64,000 nucleotides of DNA from positions 1-64,000 of the forward strand of contig CAJQUW010009316.1 in the NCBI GenBank assembly GCA_907163375.1. Reading direction: 5' to 3'. The stretch is from Prostheceraeus crozeri. Its lineage: Eukaryota > Platyhelminthes > Polycladida > Euryleptidae. Under the pieces are notes generated by a model. It ran no database searches, was not told the DNA's origin, and was given only the letters and a program-made list of their open reading frames with translations. Every line of letters begins with the position of its first letter. The stretch's first letter is position 1. A program made the position numbers and the translations under genes. This document shows, in pieces, positions 47,340 to 58,971 of the stretch.

Positions 47340-49940
47340 GGCGGCCGGTCACAAAATATATTTTATTATGTATGAAGTGAAGGAAATGCTCTACAATTTG
47401 CGATGCGTTCGATGCACGAATTTAAAAAAACAACTATGGGTATCTGACCAGGAATGCTTCAATCAACTGATGAAGCGATCCATTTCCATTCTCTAAGAGT
47501 TTCCTTTTACAAATTTTGAAGTGGAAAGATATAACTACACGCTTTATGTCCAGCGTTGTTGACATGGGTGAGCCCTATTAAAATAGCCAATTCCTCAGTG
47601 TAACACTCGGATTCTCACTGAATTTGTGAATAGTCATGTGTTAATAGTCATGAATTCTACAGAGGGAGTTGAGTGCTTATCAAGTCATGCCGCATCAATC
47701 TTCATCTGAATATTTTCTTCCAAATTGATAGTTACCATACAAAGATAATGGTACCATAAGATAGTACATACTGCATTAATAATCTTTAACAATTTTTTCA
47801 GAGAAACTACTGAACAAATATTCTTGAAACCTATCATATAATATCAGGGAATTATGCTTTACATCGCGTGCCATTTCCAAGGCTTTTTGTCGCATTGCAC
47901 ACCGTGCAGCCGACAAAACAGCAATTTCGCCCCATTGCCGTAATGCTTTTTTTGCCACAATAAGGACCGTACTAAAATGGGTTCAGGCATCTATTTCTCA
48001 TCTAACCCTTTTAAACAATTAAATATCTTTGGTGTATACACATTGGGGATTTAATAAATGCGGAGTTACCACTCTACCTAATATACTTACTCTATGGCCG
48101 CCACTCCATGTAGTGTATAGCACTCATGCCTCCTTTGTCATAATGATGAATGTGCAGAAACAACACATTACTTGACACGAAGGCGCTTCCTTCATTTTGA
48201 AACACATCATGCTACTTTTTGCTACATGCCCATCATGTCGACGTGTCTACATAAGGATGTCGACAGGATGTTGACACATCGACTGAACTTCATTGAACCT
48301 GTTTGAAAGTTTATTGCTGACTCCCATGAACAATCACATCAAACTCTGCATTCTCCGTCGATGGATCTTTTTTATAGCCATCGAGGACAACGTTGTCTTG
48401 CCGCTGCGCTCCATGACATGTTTTCTGCACTGTTGAAAAATGAGCCGATGAGGCATTTCAAAGTGCCCTGATAAGCAGCCGGTAACATCCTATTTTCAAC
48501 TATTGGAATCCTCCATCGTTTAGGTACTGTTGCCATGACAACACATGTCGATGCGTTCAATCGTTTTCAATGTCCATTTACTGTAGTCAGTCCAAAGATA
48601 AATTTCTTGTGATTGTTTGTTTACATCAATGCTTGACATTTCTATAATTGTACTTCTTCTTGTATGATTTGAAGTTGTTACATCTGTGTTCTATCACAAG
48701 TGCGTTCATGTGTTCAATTATGGATAATCGTTCTTTATATTCACTTAGCAGTGCATTGTCAAGGCCAAAAATTACAGTGTAGTAATCTACTATATTTTCT
48801 TAAACATGAGATCGATGACTCTAACACACAAACAAAGCAGAAGAAAATATCATCTGGAAGACTTCTCCCTAGACATCCTATTATCAGTGTTATTACACTT
48901 AAGTTGGAGAACATAAAGCTCAACACTTGCTTGATTAGGGAAAATATGTAGGTCACCAAATTATTCGGAAATTCGATGAAGGTCCGGTGTTTTCAACCAG
49001 GATTCCTGGGTCACAAAGCTTGCTCATCATAGGAGCTGTGACACTTGATTGCATTGTCGGCATCTTGCATGACTCTTGAAGGAAGTTGCATTATATAGTC
49101 TATTTTCGGAAATTCAGAAGTCAAGATTTCAGTATTCTTCATCTGTTCATTCCAGAGTAAAATACTTTAGCTTTCGATCTCGATGCACCATCGTGATAGT
49201 AAAGTCTAAGAAGAGTCACGTTTGTCTTACGAAAATCATCTCTGAAGTTCACATTATGATTTTTATACACAACGCCTCGACGAATTTTGAGATGACAAAT
49301 GTATGAGGCTATGTCTATATGTTTCATGATTAGATGGTGAAGTTTAATTCAGCCTTTGTTTGATGTAATGCATGCTAGATGACCTAATGGCATTGAATAA
49401 ATCAAATTAACAACTCTTCTCAAGCTTGTGATTCCTAGAGGATAGACAGGCCTTCCAAAATTGCGTAGGTCGCTGGATGGTATCAGTGATACTAGTTTCA
49501 CGGTTGTTGACCATGCTCCATGCAGCCGGCATCTCTCTCCCTTAGACTTCTTGTTGTAAAAAATCTAAAAAAGCATTTATGCGTGGAAAATTATTTGAAT
49601 TAATTTTTGATCTGGAGTAATTCGTTCTAAAATATCTCGGTAAATTTCGTTTAGAAGATTCTCTAGAAGCACGTCAAGACTGAGGTTTTTGAATCGTGCT
49701 CAAAGCTATGAAGTTATGCATTGAATACGATACCCTATATGCCAACAGATCGGGTCGGATTCATTCAAAATCAGAAGTGTGCATTTCACCAAGTAAAATG
49801 TAGGAATCTCGAACCAGGGTATTTTTTGGGTATATAGGCCTTCCCGAATTACAGCCGAAATTTGAAATGTCATTTTTGCGTCCCGGGTATCTTGCATAGC
49901 ATCGTTTTTATTTTTCAAAAGTTTCATTTCAGTTTTTACA
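47340..49940. other. Intergenic, nothing recognised
   Basis: No supported gene or repeat. Short open frames, including one at 48700-48951 with no ATG at its start, show no domain. Confidence 0.45.
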
Positions 49941-49952
49941 GCTTGTGGTTTG

Positions 49953-51651
49953 AGAAAATGCATTGTTGAAAAAAAGTCCTCCTACAAAATTTACTCTTTC
50001 GAAAGCGATTTTCATAGGTTTTAGCAATAGGTTGACGCTTCTTTTTTTGACACAATTGTAGCACATGTCCGAAACTTTCCCTCGGCCACTTGAAGTTTCA
50101 AGAATATATACCTACTTCCCTGCCTGGTGGATCCTATTTGATGAAAACGGGTTGTCTTATTCTGTGCTCACTCCTGACTGTATATCATGCAGTATCACAA
50201 ATTTGAAATACTGGTGTGATGGATGACGATTTGCATGGAGGCCACTATGACACTACCATTGATGTCAACAGCTGTGCTAACAATGTCACTGTGAACTGTG
50301 AAGAAACCTATGGTTATCTGAGAGACGTTATATCTCTAAATTGTTATGTCAACTGATACGGCACGGTACGGTACACGACTGTGTATGGCTAGCATGTCGA
50401 GAGAAGTTTTTAGTTGCCGTGTTATCTGCATGTAAGAAGTCTGAATGGAACAGACCAATGTTGCCGAAAGGCTGAAGGATCCACGATCCACTGTTAGCAT
50501 CTGAACCAGATGATTTAAGCAGCGCGGACACTTGCGAAATTGCAAAAGGTCTGGACGACCACGAAAGACATAGAAGGCTGATCACCATCCTTTATGCTTC
50601 TTCTAGTTTAGAATGAAGCATTGACATCTCGGATGCCTCGTAATCGCTTGCATTCTGCAGGCATTCGCTCTTCCCGACCCAAGATCAACTTTCCTCTCCC
50701 TGGAACCGCACAAGCCTGCTGAATTGATCAATAAATTGAATTCATTTTTGAGAGCCACACTGGTCATGAATAACTTTTTATAGATGAGTTTCTGAGATGT
50801 CTAGATTTTAACCCAATCGAACATGGGTTGTTCAGTTGAACAAAGCGTGCTGTAGCAACATCTACCTCGAAACGTTGAGGATATGGAGTATCGGTTGCGA
50901 TGAGTGCGGAGAGTGTTCCGCAAGCAGAAATGTGCTACCATGTTGACAACATGTCGATGCGTCTTGAGACAATAATTTGAGCAGAAGGGAGATGTACATG
51001 ATGTTAATTTCATTGCATCAAACGGCTTAGATGATGCTTTGTCACTCAATGTAAATATAGGATTTGTAAATAATATAAAGTTTGGACCGCTCGTCAAATT
51101 ATATTCTAATGACTAACCCATGGAAGTATTAACTAACCAGTTATCACTCATTAAAATTCTACGCTGCAGCGTCACAGTGCATGGCCAGCAACTTTGATAT
51201 CAATCGATGGTTTTAGATCTGTAAAATTGATGCATAACCTTAAAAATGACAAATTTGCAAATTCACGATTTTGATGTTTGCAAACTTGAAAATCCCAAAA
51301 AGTAGGCATAAATGATGTTCTAATAGCTCTTCAGACCTTTTTTTTCTGGATCTTTCTCAACCGTTTCTGCACCATCAGTTAAAGCAAATTGTTATCCATC
51401 ACACCAGTATTTCAAATTTTTGGTACTACATGATATACAGTCAGTAGTGAGCATAGAATAAGACAACCCGTTTTCATGAAATAGGACCCACCAGTCAGGG
51501 AAGCAGATATTCTTGAAACTTCAAGTGGCTGAGGGAAAGTTTCGGTCCTGTGCTACAATCATGCCAAAAATTAACGTCAACCTATTGTTTTCGAAAGAAT
51601 AAGAAGTTTTGTACGAGGACTTTTTTGAACAGTTTATGCTTCTCATAAAAT
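49953..51651. mobile_element. Long-inverted-repeat DNA element
   Basis: About 270 bases at 49969-50237 recur inverted at 51390-51632 with moderate divergence (shared words AAAAAAGTCCTC, GAAACTTTCCCTC, CACTTGAAGTTTCAAGAATA, AACGGGTTGTCTTATTCT). Outer limits are fuzzy. The interior of 1.1 kb shows no recognisable transposase. Long terminal repeats of this type occur in MULE-like and foldback elements; family unknown. Confidence 0.65.
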
Positions 51652-53500
51652 TTCGTTATTAGACTATTTCTGTTTTTCTCACAGCCTTAGTTTTACGTCA
51701 TCTGTTCCTTATATTACATTTCAGCATTGATCAGCGATTGAAAAATTGGGAATGAATTGTGCAAGTGCTAGTTTATTCAATCGTGATTGATCGATTGGCG
51801 GTTTTTGAGATGCTCGTACAAAAAATCATCACTGAACGTTACCTGTGCTTAACAACTTAGTAATGCAACTACTACATGCAAATTGTGCAGGTCACTCTCA
51901 CCTCTACGAAGGCAGCGTATTGTCTAATATGTCATAAATTTTGATTCAATCCATTGCTTTACTCACTTGATGTTTCAAGTCATCTATTAATTATTCATCA
52001 AATATACTTTACTTGTGTGAGATGCCTTTCCTAATGAGTAGACCTGCACAATAAGTATTTTCATTATCTGACATTTTCCATTCAGGCAGGCATATTTGGC
52101 TGAATCATCAGGTTTTATCAGATGACAGTTTTGTTCACTTGAGTTGTGTAAAGCGGTTGCCGACAATGTCCTAGCAGCACAACTGAGATTGCTCTGGACG
52201 CCGAATGACATTCGCGCAACAGAAAAATATGTGATTTTTCAACTCAGTACCTGAATGTTGCTGAGCCTATATATACATGTATACCGCGAATACATGTATT
52301 CGCTAGCTGTCAACAATTTTTTTGTTTTATGTAGCCTATTTGAAATAATTATCAGCTTCCAGTTTCTTGAATTAATGCTCTTTCAAAGCGGCAATTATAT
52401 GGACACGAATTCAAAGTATTTATGACAGAATCAAAGTAATAACGTGAATCAAGAACTGCATGATGGCTCCTCGGAATTATGCAACCACGTATTTTCTTTA
52501 CTACTAACTTGGGAATCTGGCACCAAAAGATATAACCGAATTTTAATTTCGGAGCCGTGCGACTTCCCTGTCGAACTGAGTATTGAAAAACTTACATGGA
52601 CCTGCTTGTAGGCTTATTTGTATACACAATTATAGGCTTATAATATATGCACTTGACCAGCTACGCCGTTGGCTAATAAGAAAATAGGCTTATTGATGAC
52701 TCTACTACGCTTTATGACTGTAACCTATTTCGCATGACGTGTTGACGCTAGATTATGAATTAGAAAGTGGATGTTCTTTTGGAATGTCTTGGACTTCCTA
52801 TTGGCCTTGTTTTCAAAATTAGTTGCTTGATGATATGACTAGGTCTGCAACCTCAGGTTTGCAGGAAAATCCTTACAATCTCACGCTTGGCTGGAAATAT
52901 AACTTCCATCAATCGTTGATGTATGTAATTCATGAGCCCGGGGAAGCACAAGTTACATTAACTAAAACAGTGGATTCTGCCACTTCTGTCGTTATTTTCA
53001 GAAAGCAGCAATGTGATTTTTATAAAAAGTGATTGATATCCATGACATGGAAAATTTTCTAACATTTTAAATGACATGGAGGAATTAGTTCTTTCCCCAG
53101 CACGAGTTCCAGATCGTGAGGGAGACTTGACAGTTCTTTTGACATTTTTCATATAACGAACCCAGACTACAATGCTGATGTAAAGATTGAAGCGCCTTTG
53201 TACTGTTCTGATAACTGTTTGATTACCATAAAGTCCACTACCCTCTAGACTGCTTCTCAAAACTACCCAGAAGACGTATTTGGCCCTTCAACCAATCATC
53301 CTGGGATGATCTTATAGATGTCTTCAGAGCGATGTGCTCGATGACTGTGATTTGTATAACAAATGTTTCTGTTTTTGTGGCATGTCTACTTACACACCCT
53401 CCTGAAAAGCTTTATCTGCATCTCCGAAATGGTTTAACAAGGAGTGTGCAGTAGTTATAGTTAAGAAAATCATTTATTTTCAATTCTTCAAGTGCTTTCC
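51652..53500. other. Intergenic, nothing recognised
   Basis: AT-rich DNA. An 18-base perfect palindrome (GCGAATACATGTATTCGC) lies at 52286-52303. No gene is supported. Confidence 0.45.
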
Positions 53501-53509
53501 TATTTCATG

Positions 53510-54900
53510 AAAGTGTTAAGGAAGTTGAACTCTTCGAAGAGCACTGGGCCCAAAGGTATTCCAGCGATTGTGCTTATCCTCTTGAGGACGGGTTAGAAAA
53601 CTTGATCATTGTGACAAGTGCTGAGGACGAGCAGTCCTATTGTTAACTAGCGTAGCTGGCGATTTGGCACAGATTCATCTGTAAATGGGACGGACACAGC
53701 TCGTCCTCGGCAATGGAGGTTGTTTTTCATCTCCGCACCTCAGACGCTAAATGAAAGTAACAAGGACGAGGTGCCTCCGTCCTCAACAGGGTAAAACGTG
53801 TGCTCCGGAGTTGGCTCTAGTATTCGCTCGACTCTTCCAGCTATCTACATGCATGACAACGGGTAGGGACTCTTCTTCCTGGAAAGTTGCCCACGTGGTC
53901 TCTATTCCAAAGAGTGGAGATAGAAGTGATCCGTGCAATTGCCGTCCAATTTCATCGGAAGTTTGGGGAGTCCACAGCAGCATCCCTTGATACATCAAAG
54001 GCATTCGATCGAGTTTGGCACTCGGCTCTTATCAATAGACTATTTCCCACAGAATCCATGCTGAAGTCGTTAGTTGGATAGAGACCTTCCTGACTAACCG
54101 CTCTATTTTAGTTCGTGTCGATGGATTTCTCTGATTGTTTCAGGGTCAATGCCGGTGTCCTTCAGGGTTGTATTCTTCCACCTATTCTATTTCCTGTGTT
54201 TATAACCTACGTCTAACAAATAATCCAATTCCCTCTTTCGCGGATGATTCCACTCTTCATGCATCGATTTCCTATTCCAGTCAGAGGGCTTGTACTGAAC
54301 TCATCTATTGAGTCTGACTTACATAGAATTTTGTCTTGTGACCGAGTCATTTTCAATGAAGGCAAGACTCAGCCAATTTATTTTTCTCTCAAGCGTGTCT
54401 AAGACAGTTTGGCAGGTCATTCCCCTTCAGTGGAGAATAGCATTTCTTTACTTGTTGTGCCACTGTCTGATTCTTTAGGTTGGTCAGTTGCCCGCCAAGT
54501 TGCCACATGCTTGGTTAACAGGTCCTCTGAGTAGCCTTCATGTACTTGATCGCGTTCATTGCAAGGCAGTTCGCCTGACAGACACCGTAGAGCAGTCTCC
54601 TGTCTTTCTCTACTCTATGGCTGCTATCACGGTCTTTGTTCTGATGAACTTGCTTCAGTTACTCCACGTCCTCATTTTTTCATCAGATGCATAATAGGAA
54701 GTCACTGCGCCAATTCATGCTTGTCATTATTCCTCGGTGGCGTACCTAGCATTTTAATAGATCATTCTTTCATAGGACAGAAAGGTTGCGGAATAGGCTT
54801 CCTTTGGAGGTATTCCCAACATCTGTCAAAGTCGAGGCATTCAACTGAGTCTTCAATAAACATCCACTCGGGTGCTTCAAAAGTGATAAAAGTTAACTGC
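53510..54900 (+). mobile_element. LINE relic: reverse transcriptase, plus strand
   Basis: Motifs run in order: KKLNSSKSTGPKGIPAIVL near 53530-53575, CAPELALVFARLFQLS and SSWKVAHVVSIPKSGDRSDP then CNCRPIS (53800-53960), LDTSKAFDRVWHSALINRL (53985-54045, first catalytic Asp), VNAGVLQGC (about 54150), SFADDSTLHASISYSSQRA (about 54235-54290, second and third catalytic Asp), and LLDRVHCKA-like and YYHGLCSDELASVTPRPH residues (54540-54690). It belongs to the Jockey/I-like reverse transcriptases that read SLxRRxxVxxLxxYY-C..EL near the end. Several stops and frame changes make it dead. A 205-base MITE interrupts it at 53582. Confidence 0.75.
53582..53786. mobile_element. Small MITE inserted in the LINE
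   Basis: The ends TTGAGGACGG and CCGTCCTCAA form a 10-base inverted repeat, with more GGACGAG/CTCGTCC words inside. Without it the LINE reads IPAIVLILQGKTCAPELA in frame, close to the family's IPAIVLK-CAPELA, which fixes the borders. No target duplication is evident. Confidence 0.6.
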
Positions 54901-55330
54901 CAAAAACCTACATGATGTGTAATTGTGTAGGAAGTTCGAGTCCGTAAATGTTTTTAACTTTAGAGGGTCCTCATTGAAAGAAGTATGAGGAGCACTGGCA
55001 AAAGATTAGACGGCATACTGATATATAACAATGTTTTCTTATTGACTAGATACACTGGGATTTGCTTCCTTGCGTCATGGCACCCACTTTTGGACCCCAC
55101 CCATGGAACCACAGCAAGAGGTCATGTTTTAGGATATGTAGTATAGCTCATTGTTTTAGTAAGCACGTGAAGTGTGCTTAAGAATTGCGATGGACATTTT
55201 GAAAAGTCCGATTTATAGGCCTGGTACGTAAGAGCTTATCCTCTATGGGACATTTACATTTCTGCTTTAAATATATCCGTAATATATATATAGATATATA
55301 TGTTTTTGCGTGCAGAAACATTTCTCTCTC
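54901..55330. other. Spacer between LINE relic and microsatellite
   Basis: Nothing recognised. Confidence 0.4.
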
Positions 55331-55342
55331 TCTCTCTCTCTC

Positions 55343-55412
<70 letters not shown>
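55325..55412. repeat. (TC)n and (TA)n microsatellite
   Basis: About nine TC units are followed by some thirty TA units. Further TA-rich runs lie at 55612-55680 and 56440-56475 on both sides of the PLE fragment. Confidence 0.95.
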
Positions 55413-55420
<8 letters not shown>

Positions 55421-55427
55421 AAGATAA

Positions 55428-55571
55428 ATTAAAAAAATTCAACGTAGTCTCAAGATAAAATTGTTTATTCACGAATTTTCGTCTAAGACTTCATCAGGTG
55501 AACGAAGTGTCTTAGACGAAAATTCGTGAATAAACAATTTTATCTTGAGACTACGTTGAATTTTTTTAATT
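55428..55571. repeat. Nearly perfect palindrome built on a PLE hammerhead repeat
   Basis: AATTCAACGTAGTCTCAAGA on the left is mirrored on the right over about 65 bases per arm with a spacer of about a dozen bases. The arms are two inverted copies of a PLE terminal segment that contains a hammerhead core; only the left (minus-strand) arm keeps the complete core. Confidence 0.85.
55472..55498 (-). ncRNA. Hammerhead ribozyme core, well preserved
   Basis: Minus strand: CTGATGA, then A-GTC-TTA-GAC, then GAAAA and TTCG. CUGAUGA and GAAA are exact and stem II has three pairs, as in the short minimal hammerheads known from PLEs. Stem III is very short. A PLE GIY-YIG frame lies upstream on the same strand. 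Confidence 0.65.
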
Positions 55572-55721
55572 TATCTTTATTATTAAGTCTCATGGCGACT
55601 ACTTATGATCATATATATATATAAAACTAATATATATAAACTATATATAAACTATTTATATACTATATATATAAACTATATAAAACTAGAACCCAAATTG
55701 TCAAATCAAAAACAATTGATG

Positions 55722-55752
55722 CACGAGCGCTTTCATTTCAATCAATCTTCAG
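55722..55752 (-). ncRNA. Second hammerhead-like core of the same PLE region
   Basis: Minus strand: CTGAAGA, a weak stem (TTGATTGAAAT), GAAA, then GCGCTCGTGC. The core boxes are intact but stem II is poor. Confidence 0.4.
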
Positions 55753-55835
55753 GTGCATTCAAAAATACATTTAAAGTGAAAGTTATAGATGACAAACTTG
55801 CATAATACAAAAATAGGCTATAGATATAAAACGTT

Positions 55836-56396
55836 TCATAGATTTCTTGTAGATGAATTATTGATCTTAGGCTTGGATAGATCTATGAAATATCTTTCTT
55901 TACATTTACGTTCTATATCACTATCAATTTGAATCTTATAAAATGGGAAAATCTTAAAATGTCCCTTGCCACATTTCTCAAGATGTTCACTCAGCTTTAT
56001 TTGTCTGTAGATGGAATTATTCAATTGCTGTTTGTAGACTCTAACTCTAGCTCTTAAGGATGTACCTGTTTCACCTATGTAGTATTCTTTACAGTCATGA
56101 CAAGTTATAACATAAATCAGATTAGAAGATGCACAAGTCATATCACTTTTTATAACAAATGTTTTTCCATTGAAGTTATAAGAGTTACCTTCCATTAAAA
56201 ATTGGCATGTACCACAACGTTGGTCATTACATCTAGTGACAGAAAAAATGTTAATATCATTTTCTAAAAATTTTGATTTACACAGGATTTGTTTCAAATT
56301 CTTGGATTGCCGTTTGCTGTTAAGAAATAATTTGTCTTTGAAGATGTCTTTAGTCTGTGGATCACTTTTCAAAATTGAGTTAAAATGATTAATCAT
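55836..56396 (-). pseudogene. PLE C-terminal region with Cys-rich knuckle and GIY-YIG nuclease
   Basis: The 186-codon frame begins near the end of the reverse transcriptase and reads RQSKNLKQILCKSKF (a common PLE linker), CNDQRCGTCQFL (Cys-rich knuckle), NLIYVITCHDCKEYYIGETG (YIG core), SLRARVRVYKQQLN, LSEHLEKCGKGHFKIFPFYK, ERKCKERYFIDLSKPKINN with the catalytic-region Glu, and a family-type end. It is open throughout. Hammerhead-like cores follow on the same strand at 55752 and 55498. The upstream reverse transcriptase is missing and a TA-repeat lies close by. Confidence 0.75.
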
Positions 56397-56434
56397 GGGA
56401 AGAACATTTATATTTATATATGAATATATATAAA

Positions 56435-56475
<41 letters not shown>

Positions 56476-56597
56476 GTGTATATTTATAGCCACTTTCAGT
56501 GAAACTCCAACATTTCAGGTATATTGCAATGTCACGTTCTAGTAGTGACGAAAGGGATGAGGCAATAAATCAAAAGAAATAATTTTTGAATTGATAC

Positions 56598-57876
56598 AAT
56601 GTTTAGCCAACCGACCCGAACCGATTTGATTTTCTCTCGAATCAGCAACCGATTCGTGAATCGAATCAAATCTCGAAGCTGCGCATTCCCCTACTTAAAT
56701 GCTGTGTTCTTTGTAAGTGTTGACACAAACCTCTTTTCCGGCTCGCAGGATATTTTTTATAGAATTCTGCTTGCGTCAAATTCTCTAATCGTGAACTTGA
56801 TTCTTAAGTGTGGTCACTCAAATCAGTCACACTTAGTCATAAATTTATGTCTTTATGCTTGAAATTTATTTACATCGAATTACCTTGAAAATTTCTTGGA
56901 TACCAAAAGTTTTCATCGTCAAAGACGGTATGCTCACCGTGAAGAGGATCGTGAAAACATGCATTTTATGCATTTCATCACCTCGAAGGTTTGCTTGCGA
57001 GAGCCTTCCACAATTTTCACATAACTTTTATGTGGGACAAAGCGAGTACTGGAAATTTCGATTTGAGTAGAGCACTCGACTCAATTCGAGACTTGAGTTC
57101 TGCCGTTCGAGTATTCGATCGATTCAACTCGACTCGAAACTCGGAGTCGTGTTGGTCAAGTAGTGAAGTCGACCTGATTGAAATGCTCATAGATGAGTTG
57201 CATTATAGCAATGTTAATACGACATTGAAAATGTAGAACAAGTGAAGCGAGTTCTACATTTTTAATGAGTATAGGCGAGTATTAACATTGCTATTGTTGA
57301 ATATAGACATCGTGATCAACCATGCAAATTATATTTAAAGCAGATCATATCAATGAATTAGGTCATATGCTTACAGAGATATATGAGTAAGATATCCATG
57401 AAATGAACATCTTTGGTTTAGAAATGAAACTCATCTGCGACATTTATTTAAAAGTGATGTTAAAAAGTAATGTTAAATATCTTATGTTGAACGGTTTCTA
57501 TTCTTTCACTGCCAAAAATCTATGTTAATGAATTTACAAGGAAAATGTTAAAAATTTTTACCCTATAATCATTGACACAAAGGCTTTCTGAGGGGCTAGC
57601 AGCACTACTACTTTCTACCTGTTAGACCAGTAGCTACTACATGGCTGCAGCAAATACAGTAGGCTATCTGGATAAGTCATCAATGATGAAATTATATTTT
57701 ATGCCAATTTTCTAATACTGACTGAGTGCTGCTTTTGTTCTTGTTTGACGAATTTCGACAAACATAGATATTGCTGAATTGCATACTCATTTTCATATTG
57801 TCTTGATATGGGATTTCTACCCGAATCGACTCGACTTTCGGTCGACTCGACTCGATTCGGTGTTGGTAATAACCCT
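56598..57876. mobile_element. hAT-like element(s) rich in GACTCGA words
   Basis: The right end, inverted, reads CAGGGTTATTACCAACACCG and then GAATCGAGTCGAGTCGACC. The left end reads CAATGTTTAGCCAACCGACC with CGATTC/GAATCG words. A further internal end-like block near 57060-57165 (ACTCGACTCGAAACTC, inverted CTTGACCAACACGACTC) suggests two overlapping copies. No 8-bp duplication or transposase was found. Confidence 0.5.
57204..57294. repeat. Inverted repeat of about 40 bp arms
   Basis: ATAGCAATGTTAATAC..ATGTAGAAC is mirrored as GTTCTACAT..GTATTAACATTGCTAT around a 10-base spacer, forming a hairpin. Confidence 0.8.
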
Positions 57877-58511
57877 GACCAGCTGGGCCCTACTTTTCAT
57901 AACTAAAAACTTTTTTTTAAACTATGATGCTTTGTTGCTTTTTATAACTTGATCTGAATGCAGCAGATGGTTCGTCAATTTTTGAAGCAGTTTAATCTTC
58001 AAGGCAATGATAGTCGTCAGTATTGTCAACGCAACATCTCAGTACACGTAATTGAAGCGTTCGAGATGCATGTCAGTTCATGTAACTGGCTCTTTTGACG
58101 CTTTTGGCCAAGACATTTGACAGTGAACCAGTCTAGTCGAACTGCCTGTTTTAATGGCTCGCCAATCGCCCTTTTCGCAGTCAATGCTTGCTTTTTATCA
58201 CTTGATAATCTGTTCATTTTTATGTTGTGTTTAAATAATCTCGCTTTTGTTGCAGTTCATATACACAAATGCATTGCATAATTTTATTTGTGTAAAGAAA
58301 ATTGATCTATCTAAATATACATTTCTTCATATTGCTTTATTATAATAAACCAGAAAATATGAAATTTATTTGAATGTTTGTTTTACAGGTTTTCAGAAAA
58401 TATGGCTTGCTTTCTATTTTATTGAAATGACAACGCCAACATAAACAACGATGTATTGAATAATTTCGAGTTATGTCATTACAAAACCAGTGAATCAGAT
58501 AATTATCAATA
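57877..58511. other. Upstream flank of the PLCL-like first coding exon
   Basis: Probably contains the promoter or 5' untranslated sequence. No TATA or initiator can be singled out in this AT-rich DNA. Confidence 0.4.
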
Positions 58512-58971
58512 ATGTCGACTGGAGATGGAAGTATGGAGATGTCAGAAACCGGCAAAATGATTATGGTTCATACAAGGAAAGGAGATTGTTCTCAAGAAGA
58601 TATATCTCACAATGTCAACAACGAAAGACATTCATCACCTGCGCATCGGCACGAATTTCCACACGATTCATATCATCGCAGCCCCCAAAGTCACTCCGTT
58701 GGACCGTTAACTCCATCTACATCGTCATCAGAGGGAGTATTACCAGCCGTGTCTGCAGTTCCAAATCCTTTTTCACACTCAAGTCCTGCAAATGGTGTGA
58801 GGTCTGCAGGAGGCTCTGTATCTAATTCCGATTCAGATGAAGCTGTGACGCTACGAGGCAAACAAGGTCTTTTGAAATGTCGACACACAAGTGCTAGTGA
58901 TGCCGATGTTCGCAAGAAAACGGTATCGTTCAGCTGTACTCCTTTAGAGAAGAGTAGAAAAATCGTGAATG
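58512..58971 (+). CDS. First coding exon of a PLCL/PRIP-like (phospholipase C-related, inactive) gene
   Basis: From ATG at 58512 the exon encodes 153 residues plus one base and ends at the donor GTAAGT (58972). The first 125 residues are low-complexity, rich in Ser, Pro and His (HSVGPLTPSTSSSEGV), as in disordered N-termini. The last 20, VRKKTVSFSCTPLEKSRKIV, align with RKKTVSFSSMPSEKKISSAN just before the PH domain of vertebrate PLCL1/2. The codon split by the intron starts with G, which allows an Ala. PRIP proteins bind inositol phosphates and scaffold GABA-A receptor trafficking and phosphatases but lack phospholipase activity. The PH and later domains were not found before the window ends, so intron 1 exceeds 5 kb. 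The identification rests on one short motif. Confidence 0.6.

Noticed and set aside
48700-48951. Open frame with a leader-like start
   Set aside because: Begins with GTG, not ATG, and has no supporting features.
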